A DNA stretch of 64,000 nucleotides from Rhizobiaceae bacterium (GCA_016742175.1 JACVCH010000016.1:1-64000); one strand, 5' to 3'. Shown: positions 24,596-34,083, counted from the first letter of the stretch. Program-made: numbers and translations. Notes: generated by a model from the letters alone, not told the origin.

Positions 24596-25494
24596 GACTT
24601 GGCTCCGCTCTTCGGATCGAGCACGTCGCGCAGACCGTCGCCGAGGAAGCAGAAGCCGAGGCTGACGATGACGATGGCGAAGCCCGGCATGGTGGCGACC
24701 CACCATTGGTCAAGGATGAAGGAGCGGCCGCGCGAGATCATCGCGCCCCATTCGGGCAGCGGCGGCTGCGCGCCGAGACCGAGGAAGCCGAGGCCGGCGG
24801 CGGTCAGGATGATGCCCGCCATGTCGAGCGTCACACGAATGATGACCGACGAAGTGCACAGCGGAATGATGTGGCGAAGGATGACGCGCAACGCCGAGGC
24901 GCCCTGCAGGCGCACGGCGGCGATGAATTCCGAATTGCGCAGGGTCAGCGTCTCGGCGCGTGCGATGCGCGCATAGGCCGGCCAGGAGGTGATCGCGATG
25001 GCGATGACGGCGTTCTCGATGCCGGGCCCGAGCGCTGCGACGAAGGCGAGCGCCAGGATCAGCTTCGGCATCGACAGGAAGACGTCGGTGATGCCCATCA
25101 GAATGCGGTCCGTCCAGCCGCCGAAATAGCCGGAAATGGCGCCGAGGAAGAGGCCGAGCGGCGCCGCGATGGCCCCGACCAGCAGCACGATCACCAGCGT
25201 GATCCGCGCGCCGTAGACGATGCGGGACCAGATGTCGCGGCCGAGTTCGTCCGTGCCGAGAAGATAGTCGCCGCTCGGCGGCAGGAGGCGCTGGGTGAGC
25301 TGGCCGGTATAGGGCGAGTGGGTGGCGAAGAACGGCGCGAAGAGCGCGAGGATGACGAGCGCCAGGATGATGATCGCACCGACGACGGCGAGCGGATTGC
25401 GGATCAGCGCCCGCCAGACACGATAGGACCGCCCCAGCCGCGCCTGCATGCGCGAGGATGGGGATTCGGTGAGGAGCCATTCGCGGGTGGTCAT
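24592..25494 (-). CDS. Peptide ABC transporter permease (DppC-like)
   Basis: 300 residues with about six membrane segments. The N-terminal OppC motif (RNPLAVVGAIIILALVILAL) and the LGTDELGRDIWSRIVYGAR loop are characteristic of DppC/OppC. The EAA-type cytoplasmic loop is AARLQGA-like (IAAVRLQGASALRVILRHI). Start ATG 25494. The 200-bp gap to dppB holds the large inverted repeat, yet both genes clearly belong to one transporter. Confidence 0.9.
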   Translation of the reverse strand: MTTREWLLTESPSSRMQARLGRSYRVWRALIRNPLAVVGAIIILALVILALFAPFFATHSPYTGQLTQRLLPPSGDYLLGTDELGRDIWSRIVYGARITLVIVLLVGAIAAPLGLFLGAISGYFGGWTDRILMGITDVFLSMPKLILALAFVAALGPGIENAVIAIAITSWPAYARIARAETLTLRNSEFIAAVRLQGASALRVILRHIIPLCTSSVIIRVTLDMAGIILTAAGLGFLGLGAQPPLPEWGAMISRGRSFILDQWWVATMPGFAIVIVSLGFCFLGDGLRDVLDPKSGAKS

Positions 25495-25536
25495 CGATTG
25501 CTGGCCCATTCGTTGACAGGGTTGCGCCCTTGCGCG

Positions 25537-25652
25537 CCCCCCTCTGTCCTGCCGGACATCTCCCCCGCATGGGGGGAGATCACGCGCGTCGACCTTTGCG
25601 GTTGGCTGATCTCCCCCCATGCGGGGGAGATGTCCGGCAGGACAGAGGGGGG
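25537..25652. repeat. Palindromic intergenic repeat, perfect 46-bp inverted repeat
   Basis: The left arm (25537-25582) and right arm (25607-25652) are exact reverse complements over 46 bp, with a 24-bp spacer. Each arm begins or ends with CCCCCCTCTGTCCTGCCGGA and contains a nested CTCCCCC/GGGGGAG palindrome. A related copy lies at 51798-51991. It is inside the dpp operon between dppB and dppC and would form a very stable hairpin in the mRNA. Confidence 0.95.
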
Positions 25653-25693
25653 CAACGTCGAGCACTGTGCAAGCAGGAGTTCCATCGAGCCCA

Positions 25694-26776
25694 TCACCGC
25701 GCCCTCGGATCGAGCACGCGATAGAGCACGTCCGACAATTTGTTGATGGCGATGAACACAGCGCCGATGACCAGCGTCGCGCCGAGCACGGCGTTCATGT
25801 CTGCATTCAGCAATGCGCTGGTCAAATAATTGCCGATGCCCGGCCACGAAAACACGGTCTCGATCATCACCGACCCTTCCAGCAGCCCGGCATAGGAAAG
25901 CCCGATGACGGTGATGAGCGGCACGCGGATCGGGCGGAAGGCGTGGCGCCAGATGACCTGCCGCTCCGGCACGCCCTTCACCCGCGCCGTCGTCACATAT
26001 TCCTGTGAGAGTTGGTCGAGCATGAAGGAGCGCGTCATCCGCGCGATGTAGGCAAGGCTGAAGAAGCCGAGGATGGCGGCGGGCAGGACGAGGTGGCTGA
26101 CGGCGTTCCAGAACACGTCGAGATCGCCGGCGATGAGCGAATCCACCAGCATCAGCCCGGTCACCGTCGGCACGAGGCCGTCATAGAAGATGTCGATGCG
26201 GCCGGGTCCCGCCACCCATTGCAGCCTCGCGTAGAAGAGCAGAAGTCCGATCAGGCCGAGCCAGAAGGCCGGCACGGAATAGCCGAGGAGGCCGATCACG
26301 CGGATCGCCTGGTCGGTCAGGCTGCTCTGGCGCGACGCGGCGATGACGCCCATCGGCACGCCGAGCGCGACGCCGATGATGATGCCGAGCGTCGCCATTT
26401 CCAGCGTCGCGGGGAAGACGCGGGCGAGATCCTCGATCACCGGCCGCCCCGTCGTGACGGACTGGCCGAAATCGCCGGTCAGAACGTCGCCGACATAGGA
26501 GACGAACTGAATGATCAGCGGCCGGTCGAGACCCATCTCGACGCGCACGCGCTCGTAGACTTCCTGCGGAGCCCGGTCGCCGACGACGGCGAGAACCGGG
26601 TCGATCGGGATGACGCGGCCGATGAAGAAGGTGATCGCCAGAAGGCCGAGAAAGGTGAATGCGATGGTGGCGGCGAAGCCGCCGAGCGCGGCGATGCCGC
26701 GGCCCGCGCGACCCATGGCGGCGATGCGCGGATCGCGTCCTGCCGTCGTCGTCGCGCTCACCGGCTCTGCCGTCAT
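25694..26776 (-). CDS. Peptide ABC transporter permease (DppB-like)
   Basis: 360 residues, six membrane segments, with the DppB signature near GDFGQSVTTGRPV and the EAA loop YVTTARVKGVPERQVIWRHA. The C-terminus SVMIETVFSWPGIGNYLTSA is typical of the family. It is the first gene of the minus-strand operon dppB-dppC-dppD-dppF-GAF. It has an extra ~35-residue N-terminal cytoplasmic leader. Divergent from the XRE-cupin regulator across a 122-bp AT-rich promoter region. Confidence 0.9.
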   Translation of the reverse strand: MTAEPVSATTTAGRDPRIAAMGRAGRGIAALGGFAATIAFTFLGLLAITFFIGRVIPIDPVLAVVGDRAPQEVYERVRVEMGLDRPLIIQFVSYVGDVLTGDFGQSVTTGRPVIEDLARVFPATLEMATLGIIIGVALGVPMGVIAASRQSSLTDQAIRVIGLLGYSVPAFWLGLIGLLLFYARLQWVAGPGRIDIFYDGLVPTVTGLMLVDSLIAGDLDVFWNAVSHLVLPAAILGFFSLAYIARMTRSFMLDQLSQEYVTTARVKGVPERQVIWRHAFRPIRVPLITVIGLSYAGLLEGSVMIETVFSWPGIGNYLTSALLNADMNAVLGATLVIGAVFIAINKLSDVLYRVLDPRAR

Positions 26777-26866
26777 CAGCCTGCTTTCGTGGTTCGCTCA
26801 AGGACCGGAACAAAAATCGGCGCCCGGCAAATTTCGTGCTTGGATCATACAAGAAATTTTGCTTCT

Positions 26867-26883
26867 ATCAAAAAAATTTTGAT
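26867..26883. promoter_or_regulatory. Candidate operator, ATCAAAA-N3-TTTTGAT
   Basis: A perfect 7-bp inverted repeat with a 3-bp spacer, in the AT-rich region between dppB and the XRE-cupin regulator, just upstream of the regulator's ribosome site. An imperfect CAAATTTC / GAAATTTTG pair lies at about 26828-26861. It is well placed for control of both divergent operons by the XRE protein. No binding evidence exists here. Confidence 0.4.
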
Positions 26884-26898
26884 GGAGCGCGTCGACGG

Positions 26899-27603
26899 GT
26901 GAACGTTCCGCAGCGAGAACCGCAACAGGCCATCGGCCAGCCGAGGATCGGCGCGCTGATCCGTGCCCGGCGTCGCCAGCTTCACATGACGCTGCAGGCG
27001 CTCGGCGAGGCCGCCGGCCTCTCGGTCGGGTTCCTGAGCCAGGTCGAGCGCGACCACGCGACGCCGTCGCTGGGCGCGCTGGCGGGCATCTCGCGCGGGC
27101 TAGGCGTCGACATCGACTATTTCGTCGCCACGCCCTCGATCGGCGACGGCGTGACGCGGGCGGCGAGCCGGCCCACCTTCTCGCTGCCCGGCTCCTCGGT
27201 CAGCTACCAGCGTCTCCACGCCGAGTTCTCGGGCAGGGGGCTTTCGTCCTTCGTCATGATCGTGCCGCCCGGCCACCATTCGGAAATGGTGAATCACGAG
27301 GGCGACGAGTTGCTCTACGTGCTCGAAGGCGAGATCGTGCAGACCGTCGATGGCGAGACGATCCGGCTGGGACCAGGCGACAGCCTGCATTTTCGCGGCT
27401 CCAGCGACCATAGCTGGGCGAACGAGACCGATCGCGCGGCCCGCATCCTTTGGACCGGCACCATGTCGATCCTGCGCCCGCGCCAGGAGGGCGACGCCGC
27501 GGACACGTCCGCGCGCGTCGTCACGGAACTCAACCATTCGACCGGACCGCTCAGTCAAGGGCGGCCGGCGGGGACCACTTCATCAGGGAGAACGAAACCA
27601 TGA
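26899..27603 (+). CDS. XRE-family regulator with cupin domain
   Basis: About 234 residues. N-terminal HTH_3 (IRARRRQLHMTLQALGEAAG, LSVGFLSQVERDHATPSLG) and C-terminal cupin_2 (PPGHHSEMVNHEGDELLYVL, RLGPGDSLHFRGSSDHSW). The layout is that of PuuR-like repressors that sense amines or amino acids. Start GTG 26899 with GGAG upstream. It overlaps the binding-protein gene by 4 nt (ATGA), so it is the first gene of a regulator-binding protein-peptidase operon. Likely controls both divergent operons. Confidence 0.85.
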   Translation: MNVPQREPQQAIGQPRIGALIRARRRQLHMTLQALGEAAGLSVGFLSQVERDHATPSLGALAGISRGLGVDIDYFVATPSIGDGVTRAASRPTFSLPGSSVSYQRLHAEFSGRGLSSFVMIVPPGHHSEMVNHEGDELLYVLEGEIVQTVDGETIRLGPGDSLHFRGSSDHSWANETDRAARILWTGTMSILRPRQEGDAADTSARVVTELNHSTGPLSQGRPAGTTSSGRTKP

Positions 27604-29192
27604 AAATCCTGAAGCATGCCATGCTCGTCGCGATGCTGTCGGCCGCGATGCCGCTCAGTGCCGCCTATGCGGCAACGCCCGACGACGTGCTCGTCGTGGC
27701 GCAGAACATCGACGACATCGTCGCCATCGATCCGGCGCAGGCCTACGAGTTCTCGTCGGGCGAGTTCGTCACCAACGTCTACGACCGGCTCGTCCAGTAC
27801 GACGCGGCCGACACCGAGACGCTGGCCGCGGGCCTCGCCTCCGAATGGGAAGTCGACGCGGAAGCCAAGACCATTACCTTCACCCTGCGCGACGGCGTCA
27901 CCTTCCACTCGGGCAATCCGCTCCGCCCGCAGGACGTGCTGTTCTCGTGGAAGCGCGTTCTCGTCCTCAACAAGGCGCCCGCCTTCATCCTCGCTGGCCT
28001 CGGCTGGACGCCGGAGAACATCGAGCAGATGGTTACGCTCGGCGAGAACACGGTCACCATCAAGTATGAAGGCGACTTCTCGCCCAACTACGTCCTCAAC
28101 GTCATCGCAGCGCGCCCGGCCTCGGTCGTCGACGAAGTCGCGGTGATGGAGAACGAAGCGGATGGCGACCTCGGCAATGCCTGGCTCAACGCCAACTCCG
28201 CCGGCACCGGCCCGTTCAAGCTGCGCGTCTACCGCCCGGCCGAACTCCTGACCATCGACGCCAACCCGGACTATTTCGGCGGCGCGCCGGCCATCGGCTC
28301 GGTCATCATCCGCCATGTCGCCGAAGCCGCCACGCAGCAATTGCTGCTGGAATCGGGCGATGTCGACATGGCCAAGAACCTGACGCCCGATCAGGTCGGC
28401 TCGCTCGAAGGCAACGAGAATGTCGAGGTCGAGACCTATCCGCAGGCGGCCGTCCACTGGTTCTCGTTCAACCAGAAGGTCGAGGCGCTGACCAACGAGG
28501 CGCTGTGGGAAGCCTCGCGCTACCTCGTCGACTATCAGGGCATGGCCGACACCTTCCTGAAGGGTCAGATGCAGGTCCATCAGGCGTTCTGGCCGGCCGG
28601 CTTCCCCGGCGCGCTGGAAGAGACGCCCTTCACCTACGACCCCGAGAAGGCCAAGCAGATTCTCGAAGAGGGCGGTGTGGAGCTTCCGATCACCGTGACG
28701 CTCGACGTCATCAACTCGACGCCCTTCACCGACATGGCGCAGTCGCTGCAGTCGACCTTCGCCGAGGCGGGCATCAATTTCGAGATCCTGCCGGGCACCG
28801 GCGCGCAGGTCATCACGCGCTACCGCGAGCGGGCGCATGAGGCGATGCTGCTCTATTGGGGCCCGGACTTCATGGACCCGCATTCGAACGCCAAGGCATT
28901 CGCCTACAATGCCGACAATGCGGACGACAAATACGCCTCGACCACGACCTGGCGCAACGCCTGGGCCGTACCCCAGGAGATGAACGAGGCGACGCTCGCC
29001 GCGCTCGCCGAACCGGACCAGGACAAGCGCAACCAGATGTATCTGGACCTGCAGGGCCAGGTTCAGGCCAAGGCGCCCTTTGTCATCATGTTCCAGGCGG
29101 TCAAGCAGGTCGGCATGCGCCCGAACGTTGAAGGCTTCGTCAACGGCGCGACGTCGGACTTCGTCTTCTACCGTCTCGTCGACAAGAACTGA
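27600..29192 (+). CDS. Peptide ABC transporter substrate-binding protein (DppA/OppA-like)
   Basis: 530 residues, SBP_bac_5 family. The Sec signal peptide ends near AAYA-ATPDD. Family landmarks: TITFTLRDGVTFHSGNP, SAGTGPFKLRVY, and a C-terminal KAPFVIMFQAVKQVGMRPNV stretch. It captures peptides or related ligands in the periplasm for the DppBCDF importer encoded divergently. Start ATG 27600 with GGGAG 10 nt upstream. The M24 peptidase that follows suggests proline-containing peptides as ligand (inference). Confidence 0.9.
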   Translation: MKILKHAMLVAMLSAAMPLSAAYAATPDDVLVVAQNIDDIVAIDPAQAYEFSSGEFVTNVYDRLVQYDAADTETLAAGLASEWEVDAEAKTITFTLRDGVTFHSGNPLRPQDVLFSWKRVLVLNKAPAFILAGLGWTPENIEQMVTLGENTVTIKYEGDFSPNYVLNVIAARPASVVDEVAVMENEADGDLGNAWLNANSAGTGPFKLRVYRPAELLTIDANPDYFGGAPAIGSVIIRHVAEAATQQLLLESGDVDMAKNLTPDQVGSLEGNENVEVETYPQAAVHWFSFNQKVEALTNEALWEASRYLVDYQGMADTFLKGQMQVHQAFWPAGFPGALEETPFTYDPEKAKQILEEGGVELPITVTLDVINSTPFTDMAQSLQSTFAEAGINFEILPGTGAQVITRYRERAHEAMLLYWGPDFMDPHSNAKAFAYNADNADDKYASTTTWRNAWAVPQEMNEATLAALAEPDQDKRNQMYLDLQGQVQAKAPFVIMFQAVKQVGMRPNVEGFVNGATSDFVFYRLVDKN

Positions 29193-29201
29193 CAACGCAT
29201 T

Positions 29202-29233
29202 GACGGGCCGCGGGATTTCTCTCGCGGCCCGTC
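29202..29233 (+). terminator. Intercistronic stem-loop, 11-bp stem
   Basis: GACGGGCCGCG pairs perfectly with CGCGGCCCGTC across a 10-nt loop, between the binding-protein and peptidase genes. No U-run follows, so it probably protects the abundant binding-protein message from 3' decay and does not end transcription. Confidence 0.55.
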
Positions 29234-29268
29234 ATCCTCGACGCCCGAAATCGCACTGGAGAAGCCCC

Positions 29269-30369
29269 GTGTCCGACATCGTCGCCCAACGGTTCACGCG
29301 TCTGCGCGCGGAAATGGAAAAGACCGGAACCGGCCTCGTCGCGCTCGGGCCCGGCTCGCACATGGAATGGCTGGCCGGGTTCCATCCCCATCCGGACGAG
29401 CGGCCCTGCCTTCTCCTCGTCGCAAGCGAGAAGGCCGGCTTCCTCATGCCCGCGCTCAACGCCGAGGCTGCACGGCTTTCCTCCGACCTGCCGATGTTCG
29501 AATGGGCCGATGCCGACGGCCCGAACGCGGCGCTTCAGGCCGCACTGGCCGACCTCTTCCCGGCGCGCGCCGGCCGGCTCGTCCTCGACGAGACGATGCG
29601 CGCCGATTTCGCGCTGCTCCTCATCGACGCATTGCCCGGCATCGAGCGGGCTTTCACAGACGACACGGTCGGACGCCTGCGCGCGATGAAGGACGACAGC
29701 GAATATCGCCGTCTCAAGGCCTCCGCGCTCCTGAACGACGAGGCGATGAAAGCCGCGTGGGCTCAGATGAAGCCCGGCATGACCGAAACCGAAGTGGCCG
29801 ACCTCGTCGACGAGCACTTCGCCGCCCATGGCGGGCGCGTTCAATTCTCCATCATCGGCGCAAGCGAGAACGGCGCCCATCCGCACCACTCGACCGGGGC
29901 GCGCGTTCTGCGCGAGGGCGACGCGGTGGTCATGGACATCGGCGGGCGCATCGGCGGCTACCCAAGCGACATGACGCGCATGGCGATCATCGGCGAGGCG
30001 CCGGAAGGATACGGCCAGATCCATTCGATCGTGGAGAAGGCGGTGCAGGCGGCGCTCGCTGCCGCGCGGCCGGGCGTTCCGGCAAGCACGGTCGACCGCG
30101 CCGCGCGTCAGGTGATCGAGGATGCCGGCTACGGCGAATACTTCGTCCACCGCACCGGCCACGGCCTCGGCATCGACATCCACGAGCCGCCCTACATCAC
30201 CGCCTCGTCCGATACGGTGCTGGAGGAGGGCATGGTGTTTTCGATCGAGCCCGGCATCTATCTTCCCGGCCGCTTCGGCATCCGGCTGGAAGACATCGTC
30301 ATATTGCGCGCGGACGGGCCGGAAATCCTCTCCGCCCTGCCGCGGGACGCATTCGTCGTGCGAATCTAG
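29269..30369 (+). CDS. M24-family metallopeptidase (Xaa-Pro aminopeptidase/prolidase-like)
   Basis: 366 residues. N-terminal creatinase-like domain (~1-130) and C-terminal pita-bread domain with all five metal ligands: Asp in VMDIGG, Asp in PSDMTR, His in HRTGHGLG, Glu in SIEPGIY and Glu in RLEDIV. It hydrolyses X-Pro bonds or related amide substrates in the cytoplasm; no signal peptide. Start GTG 29269 with GGAG 7 nt upstream. It shares an operon with the peptide-binding protein, so imported peptides are its likely substrate. Confidence 0.87.
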   Translation: MSDIVAQRFTRLRAEMEKTGTGLVALGPGSHMEWLAGFHPHPDERPCLLLVASEKAGFLMPALNAEAARLSSDLPMFEWADADGPNAALQAALADLFPARAGRLVLDETMRADFALLLIDALPGIERAFTDDTVGRLRAMKDDSEYRRLKASALLNDEAMKAAWAQMKPGMTETEVADLVDEHFAAHGGRVQFSIIGASENGAHPHHSTGARVLREGDAVVMDIGGRIGGYPSDMTRMAIIGEAPEGYGQIHSIVEKAVQAALAAARPGVPASTVDRAARQVIEDAGYGEYFVHRTGHGLGIDIHEPPYITASSDTVLEEGMVFSIEPGIYLPGRFGIRLEDIVILRADGPEILSALPRDAFVVRI

Positions 30370-30451
30370 GGTACGCCGCGCCGCAGCCTCTATCGGCTTG
30401 ACATTGCCTGCCCATCCATGAAGCTGGCCGGGGCACAATCTCAGGTATCGG

Positions 30452-31126
30452 ATGACCAGCAAAATCGACCTCGTGCGATCCGCGATCTGGGCGGAGGAAC
30501 TGACCGACGACGTGATCGAACATGCCGCAAAGGGCATCACCGAGCGTCACTACGTCAAGGACAGCTATATCTGCCATCGCGGCGACCGGCTCGATGCGTG
30601 GACGGGTGTCGTCACCGGCCTCGTCAAGATGAGCGCCGTCGCGCTCAGCGGCAAGGCGATCACCTTTGCCGGCATCGGGGCGGGGGGCTGGCTGGGCGAA
30701 GGCTCGATGCTCAAGAACGAGGAACGGAAATACGACCTCGTCGCGCTGCGCGACACGCATCTTCTGCTGATGAACCGGGCGACCTTCGTTTGGCTGTGCA
30801 AGAACAGCGTCGGGTTCAATCGCTTCCTGGTGCGCCAGCTCAACGAGCGTCTCGGCCAGTTCATAGCCGTCACCGAGCACGACCGCTCCTTCGACGCCAA
30901 GGCGCGCGTGGCGCGCAACCTGTCGTGGATCTGCAATCCGGTCCTGTGCCCGCAGGTGCGCGGCGTCATCGAGATAACGCAGGAGGAGCTTGGCCATCTG
31001 GCCGGCATTTCCCGTCAGGTCGCCAATCGGTGCCTGAAGGAGCTCGCCGACGAGGGGCTGATCGCGCTCGAGCCCGGAATCATCCGCCCGCTCGCGGTCG
31101 AGCGGCTTGCGAATTACGGATCGTGA
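30452..31126 (+). CDS. Crp/Fnr-family transcriptional regulator
   Basis: 224 residues. N-terminal cyclic-nucleotide-like beta-roll (about 30-120) and C-terminal winged HTH (ITQEELGHLAGISRQVANRCL, then LADEGLIALEPG). There is no N-terminal cysteine cluster, so it is not an Fnr-type oxygen sensor. The effector pocket does not show the CRP cAMP motif clearly, so the ligand is unknown. It lies 159 bp upstream of, and in the same direction as, the ligase/ABC operon, which it may control. Confidence 0.85.
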   Translation: MTSKIDLVRSAIWAEELTDDVIEHAAKGITERHYVKDSYICHRGDRLDAWTGVVTGLVKMSAVALSGKAITFAGIGAGGWLGEGSMLKNEERKYDLVALRDTHLLLMNRATFVWLCKNSVGFNRFLVRQLNERLGQFIAVTEHDRSFDAKARVARNLSWICNPVLCPQVRGVIEITQEELGHLAGISRQVANRCLKELADEGLIALEPGIIRPLAVERLANYGS

Positions 31127-31285
31127 CGGCAAGGACAGACGCGCTGCCGAGTTAAGAGACAATCAAGCCGGCTGTCTGTCAAGGCGCAAGTTGAACGTGC
31201 AATCGATTCGTGGAACTTTCCTCTTCAAGAACAGGGGGCCAACCCCGGGAGGAACGGGCGCAACGTTGTCCGAGGAGGAACGACA

Positions 31286-33259
31286 TTGGCTGAGGCTCAA
31301 ACCTTGCCCGATACGTTTCCGAAGTATCTCCTGCGCAATGCGGAGATGTTCGGGACGCGTCCGGCCATGCGCCACAAGGACCGCGGCATCTGGCAAAGCT
31401 GGACGTGGAGCCAGCAGCGCGACGAGATTCGCGACTTCGCGACGGGCCTTGCCGGGCTCGGCCTCAAGCATGGCGACAAGGTCGCCATCATCGGCGCCAA
31501 CCGGCCGAAGCTCTATTGGGCGGTCTGCGCCGTGCAGTCGCTCGGCGGCGTTCCGGTGCCGGTCTATGCCGACGCCGTCGCCGACGAACTCGCCTATGTC
31601 GTCTCCCATGCCGATGTTCGCTTCGCGGTCGTCCAGGACCAGGAGCAGGTTGACAAGCTCAACAGCTTCGCCGACCGCCTGACCTCGCTTCGCGCCGTCA
31701 TCTATGACGAGCCGCGCGGCCTCGTCGACTACGACAAGCGCGCCCTGCATGATTTCGAAGACGTGCAGGAAATGGGCCGCCGGGCGCAGATGGCCGACCG
31801 CCAGGCGGCGACCCGCTGGGAAGAAGCGATCCGCAACGGCTCCGGCGAGGACGTGTCGATCATGCTCTACACGTCCGGCACGACCGGGCGCTCCAAGGGC
31901 GTGATGCTGAAGGCGAAGAATGCGGTCAAGGCCGCGCAGGATACGGTCACTTTTGATCGCCTGACGGAGAAGGACAGCGTCCTCGCCTACCTGCCGCTCG
32001 CCTGGGTCGGCGATCACTATCTGAATTACGCGCAGGGCTATGTCGCCGGCTTCTGCATGGCGTGCCCCGAGAGCGGCCAGACCGTGGCGCAGGACTTGCG
32101 CGAACTCGCGCCGACCTTCTACTTCGCCCCGCCGCGCGTCTTCGAGGGGCTTTTGACCTCGATCACCATCCGCATGGAAGACGCGGGCAAATTCAAGCAG
32201 CGCATCTACCGGCACTATATCGAGGTCGCGCGCAAATATGGCGAGGCGATCCTCGAAGGCCGCAGCGTTCCCGCATCCGCCCGCGCCTCCTATGCGATCG
32301 GCGAAATCCTCGTCTACGGCCCGCTGAAGAACGTGCTCGGCCTCTCCAACATCCGCGTCGCCTATACGGCCGGCGAAGCGATCGGCTCCGACCTCTTCTC
32401 CTTCTTCCGCGCGCTCGGCGTGAACTTGAAGCAGCTTTACGGACAGACGGAAGCCTTCCTCTATGTGACCTGCCAGAAGGACGGCGAAGTGCGCTCCGAC
32501 ACGGTCGGCCCGCCCGCGCCCAATGTCGACATCCGCATTTCCGATGACGGCGAGGTGCAGTTCCGCTCACCCGGCATGTTCTCCGGCTACTATCTGGAAG
32601 AGGAAAAGACCGCCGAGACGATGACGCCGGACGGCTACGTGAAGACCGGCGATGCCGGCTTCTTCGACACGGACGGCCAGCTCAAGATCATCGACCGAGC
32701 GAAGGATGTCGGCAAACTGTCGAGCGGCGCGCTCTTTGCGCCGAAATATCTCGAGAACATGCTGAAATTCTTCCCCAACATCAAGGAAGCGGTCGCGTTC
32801 GGCGATGGCCGCGAATTCGCCACCGCCTTCATCAACATCGACCTCCAGGCGGTCGGAAACTGGGCCGAGCGCAACAACATCGCCTACGCCTCCTATCAGG
32901 AACTCGCCGGCCATCCGCTGGTCTACGAGATGATCGCGCAGAACGTCGAGGATACCAATCGGCGCCTCTCCGCCGAGCCGATGATGGCCGCCGCGCAGGT
33001 GCGGCGCTTCCTGATCCTGCACAAGGAACTTGACGCCGACGACGGCGAATTGACCCGCACGCAAAAGGTGCGCCGCGCCTTCGTCGCCGACCGCTACGCC
33101 CCCTTGATCGAGGCGCTCTACGACGGCTCGGACGTGCGTTTCGTGGAGACCGAAGTGACCTATGAGGACGGGCGCAAGGGAAGGATCAGCGCCAATGTGA
33201 AGATCGTCGACGCGCCGGTCTTCGGCGCGGCCCAGCCGGTGCGGGAGGCCGCCGAATGA
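31286..33259 (+). CDS. Long-chain-type acyl-CoA synthetase (AMP-forming)
   Basis: 657 residues, the long FadD15/ACSL-like class. ATP motif MLYTSGTTGRSKGVML, core QLYGQTEAFLYVT, hinge KTGDAGFFDTDGQLKIIDR with AKDVGKLSSG, and a C-terminal LTRTQKVRRAFVADRY Lys region. It forms acyl-CoA from a carboxylic acid and ATP. The start is TTG at 31286, supported by AGGAGG 7 nt upstream. It overlaps livG by 4 nt and heads a seven-gene operon with a HAAT-type importer, suggesting import coupled to activation of the acid. Confidence 0.85.
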   Translation: MAEAQTLPDTFPKYLLRNAEMFGTRPAMRHKDRGIWQSWTWSQQRDEIRDFATGLAGLGLKHGDKVAIIGANRPKLYWAVCAVQSLGGVPVPVYADAVADELAYVVSHADVRFAVVQDQEQVDKLNSFADRLTSLRAVIYDEPRGLVDYDKRALHDFEDVQEMGRRAQMADRQAATRWEEAIRNGSGEDVSIMLYTSGTTGRSKGVMLKAKNAVKAAQDTVTFDRLTEKDSVLAYLPLAWVGDHYLNYAQGYVAGFCMACPESGQTVAQDLRELAPTFYFAPPRVFEGLLTSITIRMEDAGKFKQRIYRHYIEVARKYGEAILEGRSVPASARASYAIGEILVYGPLKNVLGLSNIRVAYTAGEAIGSDLFSFFRALGVNLKQLYGQTEAFLYVTCQKDGEVRSDTVGPPAPNVDIRISDDGEVQFRSPGMFSGYYLEEEKTAETMTPDGYVKTGDAGFFDTDGQLKIIDRAKDVGKLSSGALFAPKYLENMLKFFPNIKEAVAFGDGREFATAFINIDLQAVGNWAERNNIAYASYQELAGHPLVYEMIAQNVEDTNRRLSAEPMMAAAQVRRFLILHKELDADDGELTRTQKVRRAFVADRYAPLIEALYDGSDVRFVETEVTYEDGRKGRISANVKIVDAPVFGAAQPVREAAE

Positions 33260-34083
33260 ACGCCCATCCCGACCACCACATCATCGTCGCGCCGGACGAT
33301 GACGGCATCGCCAGGGGCGAGACGCTGATGGAGGTGAAGAACGTCTCGCTCGCCTTCGGCGGCGTCAAGGCGATCACCGACATCTCGTTCGACGTCCGCA
33401 AGGGCGAGATCCGCGCCATCATCGGCCCGAACGGCGCCGGCAAGACGTCGATGCTGAACGTCATCAACGGCTTCTACACGCCGCAGGTCGGCACCATCAC
33501 CTTCCGCGGGCAGGAGCGGCGCGCGATGAAGCCGCACCACGCGGTGCGCCAGGGCATCGCCCGCACCTTCCAGAACGTCGCGCTCTTCAAGGGCATGTCG
33601 ACACTCGACAACATCATGGCCGGGCGCTCGGTCCTGATGAAGCGGTCGATCGGCTGGCAGATGCTCTGGCACGGTCCGGCGCTCGCCGAGGAGATCGAGC
33701 ATCGCGAGAAGGTCGAGGAGATCATCGACTTCCTCGAGATCGAGCACATCCGCCGCACGCCGGTCGGCAAGCTGCCCTATGGCCTGCAAAAGCGCGTCGA
33801 ACTCGGCCGCGCGCTTGCGATGGAGCCGTCCCTTCTCCTTCTCGACGAGCCGATGGCCGGCATGAACCTGGAGGAGAAGGAGGACATGAGCCGCTTCATC
33901 CTCGACGTGAACCAGCAGCGCGGGACGACGATCGCGCTGATCGAGCACGACATGGGCGTGGTCATGGACCTCTCCGACCGCGTCGTGGTGCTCGACTACG
34001 GCAAGAAGATCGCCGACGGGCCGCCCGACGAGGTCAAGAACAACCAGGCCGTCATCGACGCCTATCTCGGCGTGCCGCATTGA
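33256..34083 (+). CDS. Branched-chain-type ABC transporter ATP-binding protein (LivG-like)
   Basis: 275 residues. Walker A GPNGAGKTS, Walker B LLLLDEPMAGMN and switch His in EHDMGVV. The signature reads LPYGLQKRVELGRAL, the LivG-type variant of LSGGQ. It belongs to the HAAT family that imports branched amino acids, amides and also aromatic or aliphatic acids. Coupled (ATGA) to the acyl-CoA synthetase gene upstream. Confidence 0.9.
   Translation: MNAHPDHHIIVAPDDDGIARGETLMEVKNVSLAFGGVKAITDISFDVRKGEIRAIIGPNGAGKTSMLNVINGFYTPQVGTITFRGQERRAMKPHHAVRQGIARTFQNVALFKGMSTLDNIMAGRSVLMKRSIGWQMLWHGPALAEEIEHREKVEEIIDFLEIEHIRRTPVGKLPYGLQKRVELGRALAMEPSLLLLDEPMAGMNLEEKEDMSRFILDVNQQRGTTIALIEHDMGVVMDLSDRVVVLDYGKKIADGPPDEVKNNQAVIDAYLGVPH

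Noticed and set aside
25495-25693. Insertion sequence between dppB and dppC
   Set aside because: Long inverted repeats but no transposase frame and only 116 bp; it is a non-coding palindromic repeat.
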